From DATEOR01 sp963841425 (GTDB taxonomy: Bacteria; Actinomycetota; Thermoleophilia; Gaiellales; Gaiellaceae), in NCBI GenBank assembly GCA_963841425.1, contig CAWJCL010000001.1, positions 496,001 to 560,000 of the forward strand: DNA of 64,000 nucleotides, in the 5' to 3' direction. The translations under genes were made by a program, and so were the position numbers. The notes below the pieces were generated by a model. The model did not search any database. It saw nothing but the letters and a program-made list of their open reading frames with translations, and was not told the DNA's origin. Positions 22,846 through 29,340 of the stretch are shown here, in pieces (positions within the stretch are counted from its first letter, which is position 1; every line of letters begins with the position of its first letter).

Positions 22846-23247
22846 GTGCAAACCGAACTTCGCGGGTTCTACAACAACGACGCGCCGGAGGTGGACTTGG
22901 AGTCCTTCGCTCCCGCTGAGAGTGACAACTTCGGTCTTTCTGTCACGACGTTCATCGGGCCAAAGGATGGAGGTGGCGAGGAGATGTTCGACTTCTTCGT
23001 CTGCTCCCCGCGTTGGCTGGCCGAGCATCCGCCGGGGAAGGGATTCTGGTTCCTCCGGAACCATTTGCTCCTGACCCGCTGGGACTTCGTCGTGCTTGAC
23101 CGCGCGCTCCGAGACTTATGCTCGCGCACGCACGGGGAAACCTGGCAAGAAATCGCCACGGAGCTGTCCCGCTGGGGCCGCTGGGAGTACGAGAGCAACT
23201 CGGCAGCCGAGCTGAAGCGCTTCCGGAAGGGCAGCGGGCTACGCTGA
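22846..23247 (+). CDS. Imm8-family immunity-like protein, array gene 3
   Basis: A protein of 133 residues matching the Imm8 pattern as I know it: an N-terminal Leu-Arg-Gly-Phe-Tyr-Asn-Asn strand, Asp-Asn-Phe-Gly-Leu-Ser-Val-Thr-Thr-Phe-Ile-Gly-Pro-Lys, FDFFVCSPRWL near residue 48, and HGETWQEIATELSRWGRWEY near the end. Imm8 proteins neutralise polymorphic-toxin effectors in the cytosol. No toxin gene is adjacent, so it looks like an orphan immunity gene. The C-terminus RFRKGSGLR plus TGA is a degenerate array repeat. Confidence 0.72.
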   Translation: MQTELRGFYNNDAPEVDLESFAPAESDNFGLSVTTFIGPKDGGGEEMFDFFVCSPRWLAEHPPGKGFWFLRNHLLLTRWDFVVLDRALRDLCSRTHGETWQEIATELSRWGRWEYESNSAAELKRFRKGSGLR

Positions 23248-23248
23248 G
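23215..23248 (+). repeat. Array repeat R4a (degenerate)
   Basis: GCGCTTCCGGAAGGGCAGCG, then GGCTACGCTGAG. It lies wholly inside the 3' end of the Imm8-like gene and provides its stop. A full copy, R4b, follows 3 bp later. Confidence 0.6.
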
Positions 23249-23250
23249 TA

Positions 23251-23292
23251 GAGGAGCCGGAACGCTTGCGGAAGGGCGGCGGGGAGTTACGG
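23251..23292 (+). repeat. Array repeat R4b
   Basis: GAGGAGCCGGAACGCTTGCG, then the GAAGGGCGGCGG core and GGAGTTACGG. It lacks the TGAG end. The TTA at 23287-23289 is the complement of the TAA stop of the leftward lipoprotein gene. Confidence 0.85.
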
Positions 23293-23751
23293 TCCTTCCA
23301 GCTCCTCGCTGGCCAGAATAAGCGGACGGAGTTCCGCCACCGTCGGTGCGCTCGGGTCGGCCCGCGCGGCTTCAATCCATATGAGATACCTGTCCTCACG
23401 CCAGAACTTGCGCGTGCCGTCGTCATAGACCCACGTCCCATCAACGCGCCCGGCCACTTCGTACCCCTCCCGTCTGCGGATCTGCGCAACGGGGGTCGTG
23501 AGGTCGGTCGCCCAGACGTAGAAGTTCCGGCCATTCCCCTCCGCGACCCAGGCCGCCTTGGTATCGCCCGTGATCCTGTAGCCAGCCGTCCCCACGACGC
23601 TCGCTATCCACTCAGCCGAACACTCCTTCGTCCAAGCACCGCTCGATTCCGTCACGCAGTCCCCCTCTGAATCGCCTTCGCGACTCGTCGGTGAACCGTT
23701 GTCGCACGCTGCGCAAACGAGGACGAGAAAGACAAGGGCGAAGACACGCAC
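23287..23751 (-). CDS. Lipoprotein, array gene 4 (inverted)
   Basis: A protein of 154 residues from GTG 23751. The signal VRVFALVFLVLVCAAC ends in a lipobox-like Cys, followed by a Ser/Asp/Glu-rich linker and a beta-rich domain with a Cys pair and TWVYDDGTRKFWRED. No family recognised. It is the only array gene besides 26581-26964 that runs leftward, and like that gene its stop codon is formed by the repeat at its 3' side. Confidence 0.58.
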   Translation of the reverse strand: MRVFALVFLVLVCAACDNGSPTSREGDSEGDCVTESSGAWTKECSAEWIASVVGTAGYRITGDTKAAWVAEGNGRNFYVWATDLTTPVAQIRRREGYEVAGRVDGTWVYDDGTRKFWREDRYLIWIEAARADPSAPTVAELRPLILASEELEGP

Positions 23752-23807
23752 TTTCGCGTGGAGGTTACGACTGCGGGGCGAAGATTGGTCCCTCGGAAGG
23801 GTGCCGG

Positions 23808-23865
23808 AAAGGAGCCGCGTAGCGGAGCGGGAGCTTGCGGAAGGGCGGCGGGGCGTTACGGTGAG
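23808..23865 (+). repeat. Array repeat R5 (long form)
   Basis: AAAGGAGCCGCGTAGCGGAG, CGGGAGCTTGCGGAAGGGCG, then GCGGGGCGTTACGGTGAG. ATG 23870 follows after 4 bases. Confidence 0.85.
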
Positions 23866-23869
23866 GTGA

Positions 23870-24073
23870 ATGATCGACTTGAACTTGGGAGACGAAGTCG
23901 TAGTCTTGACGGGTTCACCCGAGCGCTTTAGGCCCGGCGCGAGAGGATGGGTTGTCGGACTTCCTACTCCAGACCGCGCTCTTGTAATCGTCGAGTTTGA
24001 GGACGGATCCTCTGTTGAGATCCCCCCTTCCAGTCTGCGGGGGCAGCCTGCGGTTAAGCCGCCGGAGGAGTAG
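23870..24073 (+). CDS. Small KOW/SH3-like protein, array gene 5
   Basis: A protein of 67 residues. The pattern Asp-Glu-Val-Val-Val-Leu, Ala-Arg-Gly-Trp-Val-Val-Gly, Leu-Val-Ile-Val-Glu-Phe-Glu-Asp-Gly-Ser and Ile-Pro-Pro-Ser-Ser-Leu is that of a short KOW/SH3-like barrel, similar in style to DUF4926 proteins. It probably binds protein or nucleic acid; no specific role. TAG overlaps the AGCC start of R6. Confidence 0.52.
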   Translation: MIDLNLGDEVVVLTGSPERFRPGARGWVVGLPTPDRALVIVEFEDGSSVEIPPSSLRGQPAVKPPEE

Positions 24074-24107
24074 CCGGACGGGTTGCGGAAGGGCGGCGGC
24101 GGGCGGA
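24072..24107 (+). repeat. Array repeat R6 (3'-truncated)
   Basis: AGCCGGACGGGTTGCGGAAG, then GGCGGCGGCGGGCGG. The GTTACGGTGAG end is missing, and the next gene starts 13 bp on without the usual spacing. Confidence 0.7.
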
Positions 24108-24119
24108 GACTCAAGCGGA

Positions 24120-24746
24120 ATGTCCGGAAGAACCGCTGTCTGTTTGGCCGCGCTGGCGGCGTCGGTTCTCGTTCTTCCCTCTTGCCTGGGCGGGAACAAG
24201 GAAGCCAGCGGGCCTTCATCCTCAGGAGGAACAAGCCCGACCCCCTCAACCACAAGCGCCATCCATGCCAAGCTCAGTCGCCCGCTGCACTTCCCGCGAG
24301 TCGCAGAGGGTCAGTGTCCCGCGTCTCGGGGCCACTACGTGCGCACCCCGATGGCCAAGGGCGTCGCGCTCGGCAGCGGGCCTGTTCGCGTCTTCATCAA
24401 CAACGCAGGCGACCTGCGCCGCGGCAGGGCGCACCTGGCCTCCACGAACGTCCCCGGGTGGCTTGCCCTCAAGACGCACTTCTTCACCCCTCCCGCCTAT
24501 CAAGGGCCGTTTCTTGTGCGCGCAATGGGCCTTGACCACGCTGGACCCATAGCTCTCGGCGCGACGCCGTTACAAGCCGCCCCTCTCTTCATTCCTTCAG
24601 GGCCTGCAGCCAACGGGCTGGCAGGGTGGCGTGAGTTTCCCTACTCCACCTTCGTCAGGTCTCCGGGCTGCTATGCGTGGCAGATGGACGGTCCGACTTT
24701 CAGCGACATCGTCGTCGTCCAGATGCTGGCCAAGTTCAAGGCCTGA
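24120..24746 (+). CDS. Lipoprotein, array gene 6
   Basis: A protein of 208 residues from ATG 24120. The signal ends Leu-Val-Leu-Pro-Ser-Cys (lipobox), followed by a Gly/Ser/Pro/Thr linker and a beta-rich domain with CPASRGHYVRTPMAKG and a closing Cys in SPGCYAWQMDG. Predicted to be anchored outside the membrane. No family recognised. Array lipoproteins of this sort could be inhibitors or immunity proteins; that is inference. Confidence 0.58.
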   Translation: MSGRTAVCLAALAASVLVLPSCLGGNKEASGPSSSGGTSPTPSTTSAIHAKLSRPLHFPRVAEGQCPASRGHYVRTPMAKGVALGSGPVRVFINNAGDLRRGRAHLASTNVPGWLALKTHFFTPPAYQGPFLVRAMGLDHAGPIALGATPLQAAPLFIPSGPAANGLAGWREFPYSTFVRSPGCYAWQMDGPTFSDIVVVQMLAKFKA

Positions 24747-24773
24747 GTTGTCGCCGGGCTGCGCTGTGGAACC

Positions 24774-24826
24774 GAAGGAGCCGCAACGGAGCCGGAACGC
24801 TTGCGGAAGGGCGGCGGGGGAGTTCG
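24774..24826 (+). repeat. Array repeat R7 (long form)
   Basis: GAAGGAGCCGCAACGGAGCC, GGAACGCTTGCGGAAGGGCG, then GCGGGGGAGTTCG. One extra G shifts the tail, and no gene starts behind it. Confidence 0.8.
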
Positions 24827-25283
24827 AGAGTGCGGGACCTCCCCTCGCCTCTCTCAATCGCCAGCCCCGGCTAGGAGCGAATGGGCAGGCGACCGTGGCG
24901 GCGGAGCCGAGCGAAGCGAGGGGAGGGTGAGGAGCGCAGCGACGAGGTCCGAAGCCGACTCGGCGCCTGCCATAATGAGCGGAGCCGGGGCTTCGTCTTT
25001 CTCTCTCGCCTCTCCGGGGGCGAAGCCCGCGAGCGTCAGACGGTGCGAAGGGTGACCCGACGCGCGCGAGCTTACGGGCGACACGCATGGTCGGACGACG
25101 GGCCGCTATACCCGTGCGAGGTCGCTAGCGAAGGCCTAGCTGCAGGGGGACGGGGACGGGGCAGGCAGAACTGGGAATGCAACGAGAGCAGGAAGAAACT
25201 TCCAGGGGTGTGACGGTGCGAGGGGCGGCGCGCTATGGACGGGTGGCGAGGGCCTGAACTAGTAAGGGGGGATGATCCGACCT

Positions 25284-25299
25284 GCGACCCTGGGGTCGC
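25284..25299. repeat. Perfect inverted repeat in the gene-free segment
   Basis: GCGACCC, TG, GGGTCGC: seven-base arms without mismatch and almost no loop, so it is more likely a protein-binding palindrome than an RNA hairpin. Confidence 0.45.
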
Positions 25300-25419
25300 T
25301 TCCGCCTTGGCCTAGAGGATGTGTGGGGGTGTGTAGTGGGGTTGTTGACTCTCGTTGCTTAGCCCTCAAAATCCGGGTGGGATAAAACGGCCTGCCTTGC
25401 TGTGGCTATCCGCGAGCGA

Positions 25420-25445
25420 GGCGAGCGGCGGGGTAGGCTGAGCGG
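25420..25445 (+). repeat. Array repeat R8 (degenerate)
   Basis: AGCGGCGGGGTAGGCTGAGC retains the GCGGCGGGG core end and a TGAG 6 bp before TTG 25448. Only the 3' half is recognisable, so this copy is tentative. Confidence 0.4.
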
Positions 25446-25447
25446 GG

Positions 25448-26389
25448 TTGCGCTACTGCTTTCGAGTTCGATTCCGCGTTGGCAGCAGGGTGCGGATTCA
25501 GTCCGACGCTCAGGAGCTCGTTCTTGCCGACGAGGACGGTGAGCGGGTCATCGTTCGCTCGACTAGCGAGGATGAGCAGCTCTCGGACGCCGAGCAGTTG
25601 GCGGTCCGCGGAGAGGGCTATGGGAACGAGGACGACGCTCGCCGCGCAGGTGAGCACTGGGTTTCCCGCCTCCAAGTCGCGTTCGCGCGTTTGCGCTGCG
25701 GAGCCGACTTCGGTGCCCGTGGCCCTCGCGGCATGGTGACCGAGTACGGTCTTCGGTGGCTCGAGCAGATGGCCGGCCAGCGGGTGATGGCGGATGCACC
25801 GGGCGTGCTCGTCTTCGAGTGTGATCCCCCGCCGAGATTCGCGAGCATCGGAGCCACCGCGGTGGTCGGTAAACCGGCTGAACGGTTTGTCCGCTTCGTG
25901 CGTGCGGCGGCTGAGCGTGACCTCGTTCTCGACGAACGGGAGCAGCTCGCTTTTGATCTGTATTCGGCCTCGTTCTCGGAGACGTCCGCGGACGCGCGAT
26001 TTCTCCTGTTGATGATGGCGGCGGAGACTCTGATTGACCAAGAGGAGCGTCCCGAGGATGCCCGAGCACATGTCGCTCGTCTGATCGCGGAGACGAGAGC
26101 ATCCGACCTACCTTCCAATCAGGTCGATTCGTTGGTCGGCTCCCTTGAGTGGCTCCGTGTCGAGTCCGTCGGGCACGCTGGACGCCGACTTGCTTCCTCA
26201 TTGGGAAAGCGCGAGTACATGGACGAAACGCCGGCTCGGTTCTTCATGCGCTGCTACGAGATGCGTAGCCAGCTCGTTCACGGGCACTATCCCCGCCCGG
26301 ATTTCGGGGAGGTGGGTACGCGCGCGGCAAACCTCGAAGGTTTCGTCGGTGACCTGCTCGGATCGGCCCTCCTTGACGTCGAAGACTAG
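25448..26389 (+). CDS. HEPN (ApeA-like) domain protein, array gene 7
   Basis: A protein of 313 residues with a TTG start. Residues 165-310 form the HEPN part: RFLLLMMAAETLID, then FFMRCYEMRSQLVHGHYPRP containing the RX4H nuclease motif Arg273-His278. The N-terminal 160 residues are mixed alpha/beta, as in ApeA-like proteins. HEPN proteins of this layout are RNases or RNA-binding proteins, several of them abortive-infection effectors. Its place on a mobile element suits a defence role, which remains inferred. Confidence 0.62.
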   Translation: MRYCFRVRFRVGSRVRIQSDAQELVLADEDGERVIVRSTSEDEQLSDAEQLAVRGEGYGNEDDARRAGEHWVSRLQVAFARLRCGADFGARGPRGMVTEYGLRWLEQMAGQRVMADAPGVLVFECDPPPRFASIGATAVVGKPAERFVRFVRAAAERDLVLDEREQLAFDLYSASFSETSADARFLLLMMAAETLIDQEERPEDARAHVARLIAETRASDLPSNQVDSLVGSLEWLRVESVGHAGRRLASSLGKREYMDETPARFFMRCYEMRSQLVHGHYPRPDFGEVGTRAANLEGFVGDLLGSALLDVED

Positions 26390-26398
26390 GCTGGGCTT

Positions 26399-26584
26399 GT
26401 GGATGTCTGGATCATCGCGGGCCTCGCCTGGTCCGTCTGGATCGCCATGTTCGTCTGGGCGTGGCGCAAGGCGTCTAGGGTCCCATCGGGACGGAGCCGG
26501 GGTGAAGCGACCTGGTCCCAGGACAGTGCCGGGGACGCCTACCTGGGGTAGCGGGACGGTTGGGAAAGGGCTGCGGCGGGCTAG
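26399..26584 (+). CDS. Small single-helix protein ending in R9
   Basis: Sixty-one codons from GTG 26399, 10 bp after the HEPN stop. Residues 3-22 are a Trp-rich membrane helix (Val-Trp-Ile-Ile-Ala-Gly-Leu-Ala-Trp-Ser-Val-Trp), and the tail is basic. It ends Arg-Leu-Gly-Lys-Gly-Cys-Gly-Gly at TAG inside R9, the same way other array genes end. Could be an accessory of the HEPN protein. Coding status is moderately supported. Confidence 0.42.
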
Positions 26585-26586
26585 GC
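26552..26586 (+). repeat. Array repeat R9 (degenerate)
   Basis: GCGGGACGGTTGGGAAAGGG, then CTGCGGCGGGCTAGG. It holds TAG stops on both strands: 26582-26584 for the plus-strand small gene and CTA 26581-26583 for the leftward lipoprotein gene. Confidence 0.55.
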
Positions 26587-26964
26587 CGAAGGCGGTAAAG
26601 GAAGCACTTCGAACCAAAGACGCTCCGCTTCAGGAATCCCGGCGCAGCCATCTGACTCCGTGTTTACGCGCTTCCCCTCGTAGCGTCCCTTGACGTAGAT
26701 GTGAGGAGTGAGAAATCCGCCGGCGCAGATCTGGTTCTTATGGGTAAAGAGCAGCGTCTCGGAGTGTTCGGCCAACGACTCACAGAGGCGGGCGGGCTGC
26801 GGCGCGTTACCACGAGGGGGATCGCAGCGAAGCTCGTAAGTGTGTCCGCCAACCCCGTTCTCGACGCGGATTGAGAGTGAGGTGTCGTGGTTGAAGCAAC
26901 TGCTCAGACCAAGGCCGAGCAAGACCGCGAGGATTGGCAAGACGATGAGCGCACGACGTCTCAT
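26581..26964 (-). CDS. Subtilisin-inhibitor-like (SSI-type) lipoprotein, array gene 8 (inverted)
   Basis: A protein of 127 residues. The signal MRRRALIVLPILAVLLGLGL ends in Ser-Ser-Cys (lipobox). The mature part has the SSI-type Cys pattern: Glu-Leu-Arg-Cys-Asp-Pro-Pro-Arg-Gly, Arg-Leu-Cys-Glu-Ser-Leu, Gln-Ile-Cys-Ala-Gly-Gly, then a Gly-Arg-Tyr-Glu-Gly-Lys-Arg-Val strand, Asp-Gly-Cys and a Glu-Arg-Leu-Trp-Phe-Glu-Val-Leu end. By family it would inhibit serine proteases outside the cell. The reactive-site loop is not typical, so inhibition is uncertain. Confidence 0.55.
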   Translation of the reverse strand: MRRRALIVLPILAVLLGLGLSSCFNHDTSLSIRVENGVGGHTYELRCDPPRGNAPQPARLCESLAEHSETLLFTHKNQICAGGFLTPHIYVKGRYEGKRVNTESDGCAGIPEAERLWFEVLPLPPSA

Positions 26965-27027
26965 ACTGATGAAGGATATGACCGCCTTCGGAGACGAAAA
27001 GTTCCGGCAGTGGAGCGACCGTCACAG

Positions 27028-27067
27028 AGCGAAGCCGGAGAGGTTGCGGAAGGGCAACGGGTTAGTC
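27028..27067 (+). repeat. Array repeat R10 (last copy)
   Basis: AGCGAAGCCGGAGAGGTTGC, GGAAGGGCAACGGGTTAGTCG in two parts. It lies 64 bp upstream of the lipoprotein start on the other strand and just before the leftward operon, closing the array. Confidence 0.55.
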
Positions 27068-27091
27068 GGGGGGTGCCTCTGCCTGTAGGGG

Positions 27092-27985
27092 CTAGGTGTA
27101 TTGGTTCAAATTGCATGGATTACTCACCGGGCCGACCCCGGCGAGAAGCTCGTCTGCCTCGTCCCACTCCCACGTCCACTCGGCGTAGGCGAGGGATTCC
27201 AGCTTCGCGTCTCGCTCCCGCTCGCTGACCTTCTCGCGTGTCCCCAGGAAGGCCTCCAGCCCCTCGACCTGCTCGTCGGTGAGCATGTGCACGGTGTAGA
27301 GGCCCTTGCGCTTGTTCCTAAGCGTGACGAGGCCGAGGGACGCCATGACGCTTAGCCGCCTCGTGATCGTGGTCTGCGTGACCTGGTAGCCGAGACGGCT
27401 CGCGATGTAGCGCCTGGATGCCCAGACTGGCTCCTCCGCGTTCTTGCCCAGGGCGGCGAGGGAGGCGAGGCGCTCGTAGATCGCCTTGCCCTCCATGCCG
27501 AGCTGCGTCGACGCCCAGAGCGAGGAGTTCCAGACATTCTCGAACGGTGAGCCGAGGAGCATCGTCGCCGGCACGGCCCCTCCTCGCCGGATTGGGCACG
27601 TCCTGGCGCACTCGTCGTCGCAGTACGGCGCGAATGTCGACCGTAGGCGCGACGTGTTCTGATTCTCGGAGTGGGCCTTACCTTGGGGGCATCCCGTGAG
27701 GATCGCGGCTCCGTCTGGCGGCTCGTAGGCCCAGGCGACGAAGGCCGCATACTGCTTCCGGTAGTGGCGCTCCTTGTTCGGAGGGACGTCTAGCGGCATC
27801 CCCCGGACCACTTCCAGCGCCTCCTCCTGCTTCACTCCGGCGAGACGGAGCTCGGCGGCTAGGACGATGGCTGCGTCCCTGATACCGCCGTGGTGGCGGT
27901 CGGTGGGACCTTCCACGGCGAGGCGCTGCTTCGCGAGCGGGAGCTGGCGCCAGATGTTTCTCGGGATCACAGCGGGGCGCTTCAT
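27092..27985 (-). CDS. Hypothetical replication-type protein with Cys cluster and winged helix
   Basis: A protein of 297 residues. The N-terminal half resembles primase-associated helical regions (HHGGIRDAAIVLAAELRLAG), followed by GCPQG and YCDDECARTCPIR, a four-Cys site for Zn or Fe-S. Residues 165-240 look like a winged helix (ASRRYIASRLGYQVTQTTIT). A plausible element replication initiator or regulator; I do not recognise the family. It is last of three genes joined by ATGA overlaps. Confidence 0.48.
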   Translation of the reverse strand: MKRPAVIPRNIWRQLPLAKQRLAVEGPTDRHHGGIRDAAIVLAAELRLAGVKQEEALEVVRGMPLDVPPNKERHYRKQYAAFVAWAYEPPDGAAILTGCPQGKAHSENQNTSRLRSTFAPYCDDECARTCPIRRGGAVPATMLLGSPFENVWNSSLWASTQLGMEGKAIYERLASLAALGKNAEEPVWASRRYIASRLGYQVTQTTITRRLSVMASLGLVTLRNKRKGLYTVHMLTDEQVEGLEAFLGTREKVSERERDAKLESLAYAEWTWEWDEADELLAGVGPVSNPCNLNQYT

Positions 27986-28188
27986 CGCTCCTCCCCCACG
28001 TTTTCCTCGTTCAGGATCGTGAGGGCCAGCTCGAGGCCCTCGACGTAGCCGTGGTGGAAGCTGGTGCGGATGAGCGCCTCGGGATCGGCTTCTTTCAGCC
28101 GCGTGGGCGGCAGGTCGGTGGCCCACCGCTCCTCCTGGGCGACGTCGAAGGCGCGCACGAGGCGTAGGCGGAGCCGCTCGGCGTTCAT
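27982..28188 (-). CDS. Small hypothetical protein of the element's leftward operon
   Basis: A protein of 68 residues from ATG 28188, overlapping the upstream TGA and itself overlapping the next ATG (both ATGA). Helical: MNAERLRLRLVRAFDVAQEE, then Phe-His-His-Gly-Tyr-Val-Glu-Gly-Leu-Glu-Leu-Ala-Leu. No family recognised; the coupling supports translation. Confidence 0.52.
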   Translation of the reverse strand: MNAERLRLRLVRAFDVAQEERWATDLPPTRLKEADPEALIRTSFHHGYVEGLELALTILNEENVGEER

Positions 28189-28451
28189 CGCTTTGGCCCT
28201 TTCCGCCTTGTGAGTTCGTCGCTGGCTTCTCCGCGGTTGCGGAAGGCGAGCGGGTTCGCTCCGAGTCTCCGAAGCTCGCGGACCTGCCCGGGCGTCGCGG
28301 GCTTCCGGCGCCAAGCGGCCTGCGGGTCCTCGAGGGCGCTCTCGCCGCGGAGCCAGCGCGCGGCGGCGTCGTTCTCGTCAAGGCCCGCGGTCCGCTCGCG
28401 CTCGGCTTCGCGCTCGGCGAACGTGCGGGCCTTCTCCTGGTCTGCGCTCAT
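28185..28451 (-). CDS. Hypothetical protein, first of the leftward operon
   Basis: A protein of 88 residues, very charged (Arg, Glu, Ala), with a C-terminal GQVRELRRLGANPLAFRNRG segment. No recognised domain. It is the gene nearest the right attachment repeat. An R-like stretch (GGTTGCGGAAGGCGAGCGGG) inside it is in coding frame and may be chance. Confidence 0.48.
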   Translation of the reverse strand: MSADQEKARTFAEREAERERTAGLDENDAAARWLRGESALEDPQAAWRRKPATPGQVRELRRLGANPLAFRNRGEASDELTRRKGPKR

Positions 28452-28602
28452 CGCCCTCCCCCCCGCGGTGCTAACGCGGTGCTAACAGCAACCGTCGGAA
28501 ACGGGTGGGAACGGGGTGGAACGAGTCGGGCGCGGGAGGGCCTGAATCCCGCTCTACAAGCGAACCGGCGGCAACGGGCGGGAAGGACTGCGAACGGAGC
28601 GA

Positions 28603-28660
28603 TCAGCTTGGGAAGCTGATGCTCTACCAACTGAGCTACGTCCGCATTCGGCTCAGGATA
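28603..28660. repeat. attR: Right attachment repeat (partial tRNA-Gly)
   Basis: 28603-28645 equals tRNA-Gly from its 5' end through the anticodon stem, on the minus strand, and 28649-28660 repeats the TATCCTGAGCCG promoter-side block. It is not a complete tRNA: the T-arm and 3' acceptor are absent. It marks the original upstream side of the target tRNA. Confidence 0.88.
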
Positions 28661-28797
28661 ACCGATTCCGACTCGCCCCCCGGACATCCAAAGGGCCGCG
28701 TCCACCTCTCGTCCTACCGGCGGAAAACACCTAGTGCGGATCGGGTCGGGCCTGGATGCTGGCGGTGTGAGCGTAGCGCCTGGACTACCATGGCCCG

Positions 28798-29340
28798 ATG
28801 CGAAGCGGTGGCCCAGACGGAAACGAACGGCTGACGGCGACGGCCGCGGTGATCGTCCTTCTTCTTCTGGCCGTGGAGGGCATCACGATCGTGTTCATAC
28901 GTCCGCTGCTCACGCTCCACATGTTCATCGGGGTCGCGCTCATCCCGCCGCTCTGCCTGAAGCTGGCGAGCAATGGCTACCGCTTCGTCCGCTACTACAG
29001 CGGCAACTCCCTCTACAGGGCCAAGGGCCCACCATGGCTTGTCATGCGCGTGCTGGCACCGGTGCTCGTGGTCGCCACAGCCGTCGTGATCACGTCGGGC
29101 GTCTACCTCCTCGCCAGTGGACGGCGGGCAGGAGGCTGGGTTGGGATCCACAAGACGAGCTTCGTCATCTGGCTCGCCGTCGCGTCCGTCCACGTCCTCG
29201 TCTATGTCTGGCGACTCCCGGTGCTGGTCTCCGACCGGCGAGCTCCGGGCTTCGCCGTCCGCGTCGCCCTCGTTGCCGTCGTGTTCGTCGTCGGCCTGTG
29301 GGTCGCCGACGAGACGGCACTCCACGACCGCTTCACCTAG
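28798..29340 (+). CDS. Four-helix membrane protein, cytochrome b561/DUF4405-like
   Basis: A protein of 180 residues with four hydrophobic helices. Histidines sit in membrane positions typical of heme ligands: Leu-Thr-Leu-His-Met-Phe in helix 2, Gly-Ile-His-Lys-Thr-Ser-Phe and Ala-Ser-Val-His-Val-Leu in helix 3-4. This suggests a b-type cytochrome membrane protein. It lies outside the mobile element, 138 bp from its right repeat, and is upstream of a pilin gene. Confidence 0.6.
   Translation: MRSGGPDGNERLTATAAVIVLLLLAVEGITIVFIRPLLTLHMFIGVALIPPLCLKLASNGYRFVRYYSGNSLYRAKGPPWLVMRVLAPVLVVATAVVITSGVYLLASGRRAGGWVGIHKTSFVIWLAVASVHVLVYVWRLPVLVSDRRAPGFAVRVALVAVVFVVGLWVADETALHDRFT

Larger units (their letters stand above)
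24827..25447. other. 620-bp gene-free segment with strong secondary structure
   Basis: No convincing gene on either strand. It contains GGCAGGCG pairing with CGCCTGCC across about 80 nt (24883-24970), GGGCTTCG (24988-24995) with CGAAGCCC (25021-25028), and the perfect stem GCGACCC-TG-GGGTCGC (25284-25299), and is unusually G-rich near 25150-25340. It is flanked by R7 and the degenerate R8 like a cassette without a protein gene. It might be a structured RNA, a replication or transfer origin, or a decayed cassette. Confidence 0.45.
17343..28645. mobile_element. tRNA-Gly-integrated element, about 11.26 kb
   Basis: Bounded by direct repeats exactly 11,260 bp apart, with a tyrosine integrase beside the tRNA and excisionase-like genes next to it. 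Inside are phage-like small proteins, a repeat-delimited array of small cargo genes and a three-gene leftward operon with a winged-helix protein. I see no capsid, portal, large terminase, relaxase or type IV secretion genes, so it would be mobilised by a helper or is an integrative island rather than a phage or conjugative element. Confidence 0.85.

Noticed and set aside
21971..27067. Array repeats as integron attC sites
   Set aside because: The repeats lack RYYYAAC/GTTRRRY core pairs and the paired-arm layout of attC. The only recombinase in the element looks like a tRNA-targeting phage integrase without an integron-specific insert.
28230..28255. An R-like stretch inside the 28185-28451 gene
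   Set aside because: Only about 16 bases agree, it is within coding sequence and far from the array. Treated as chance.
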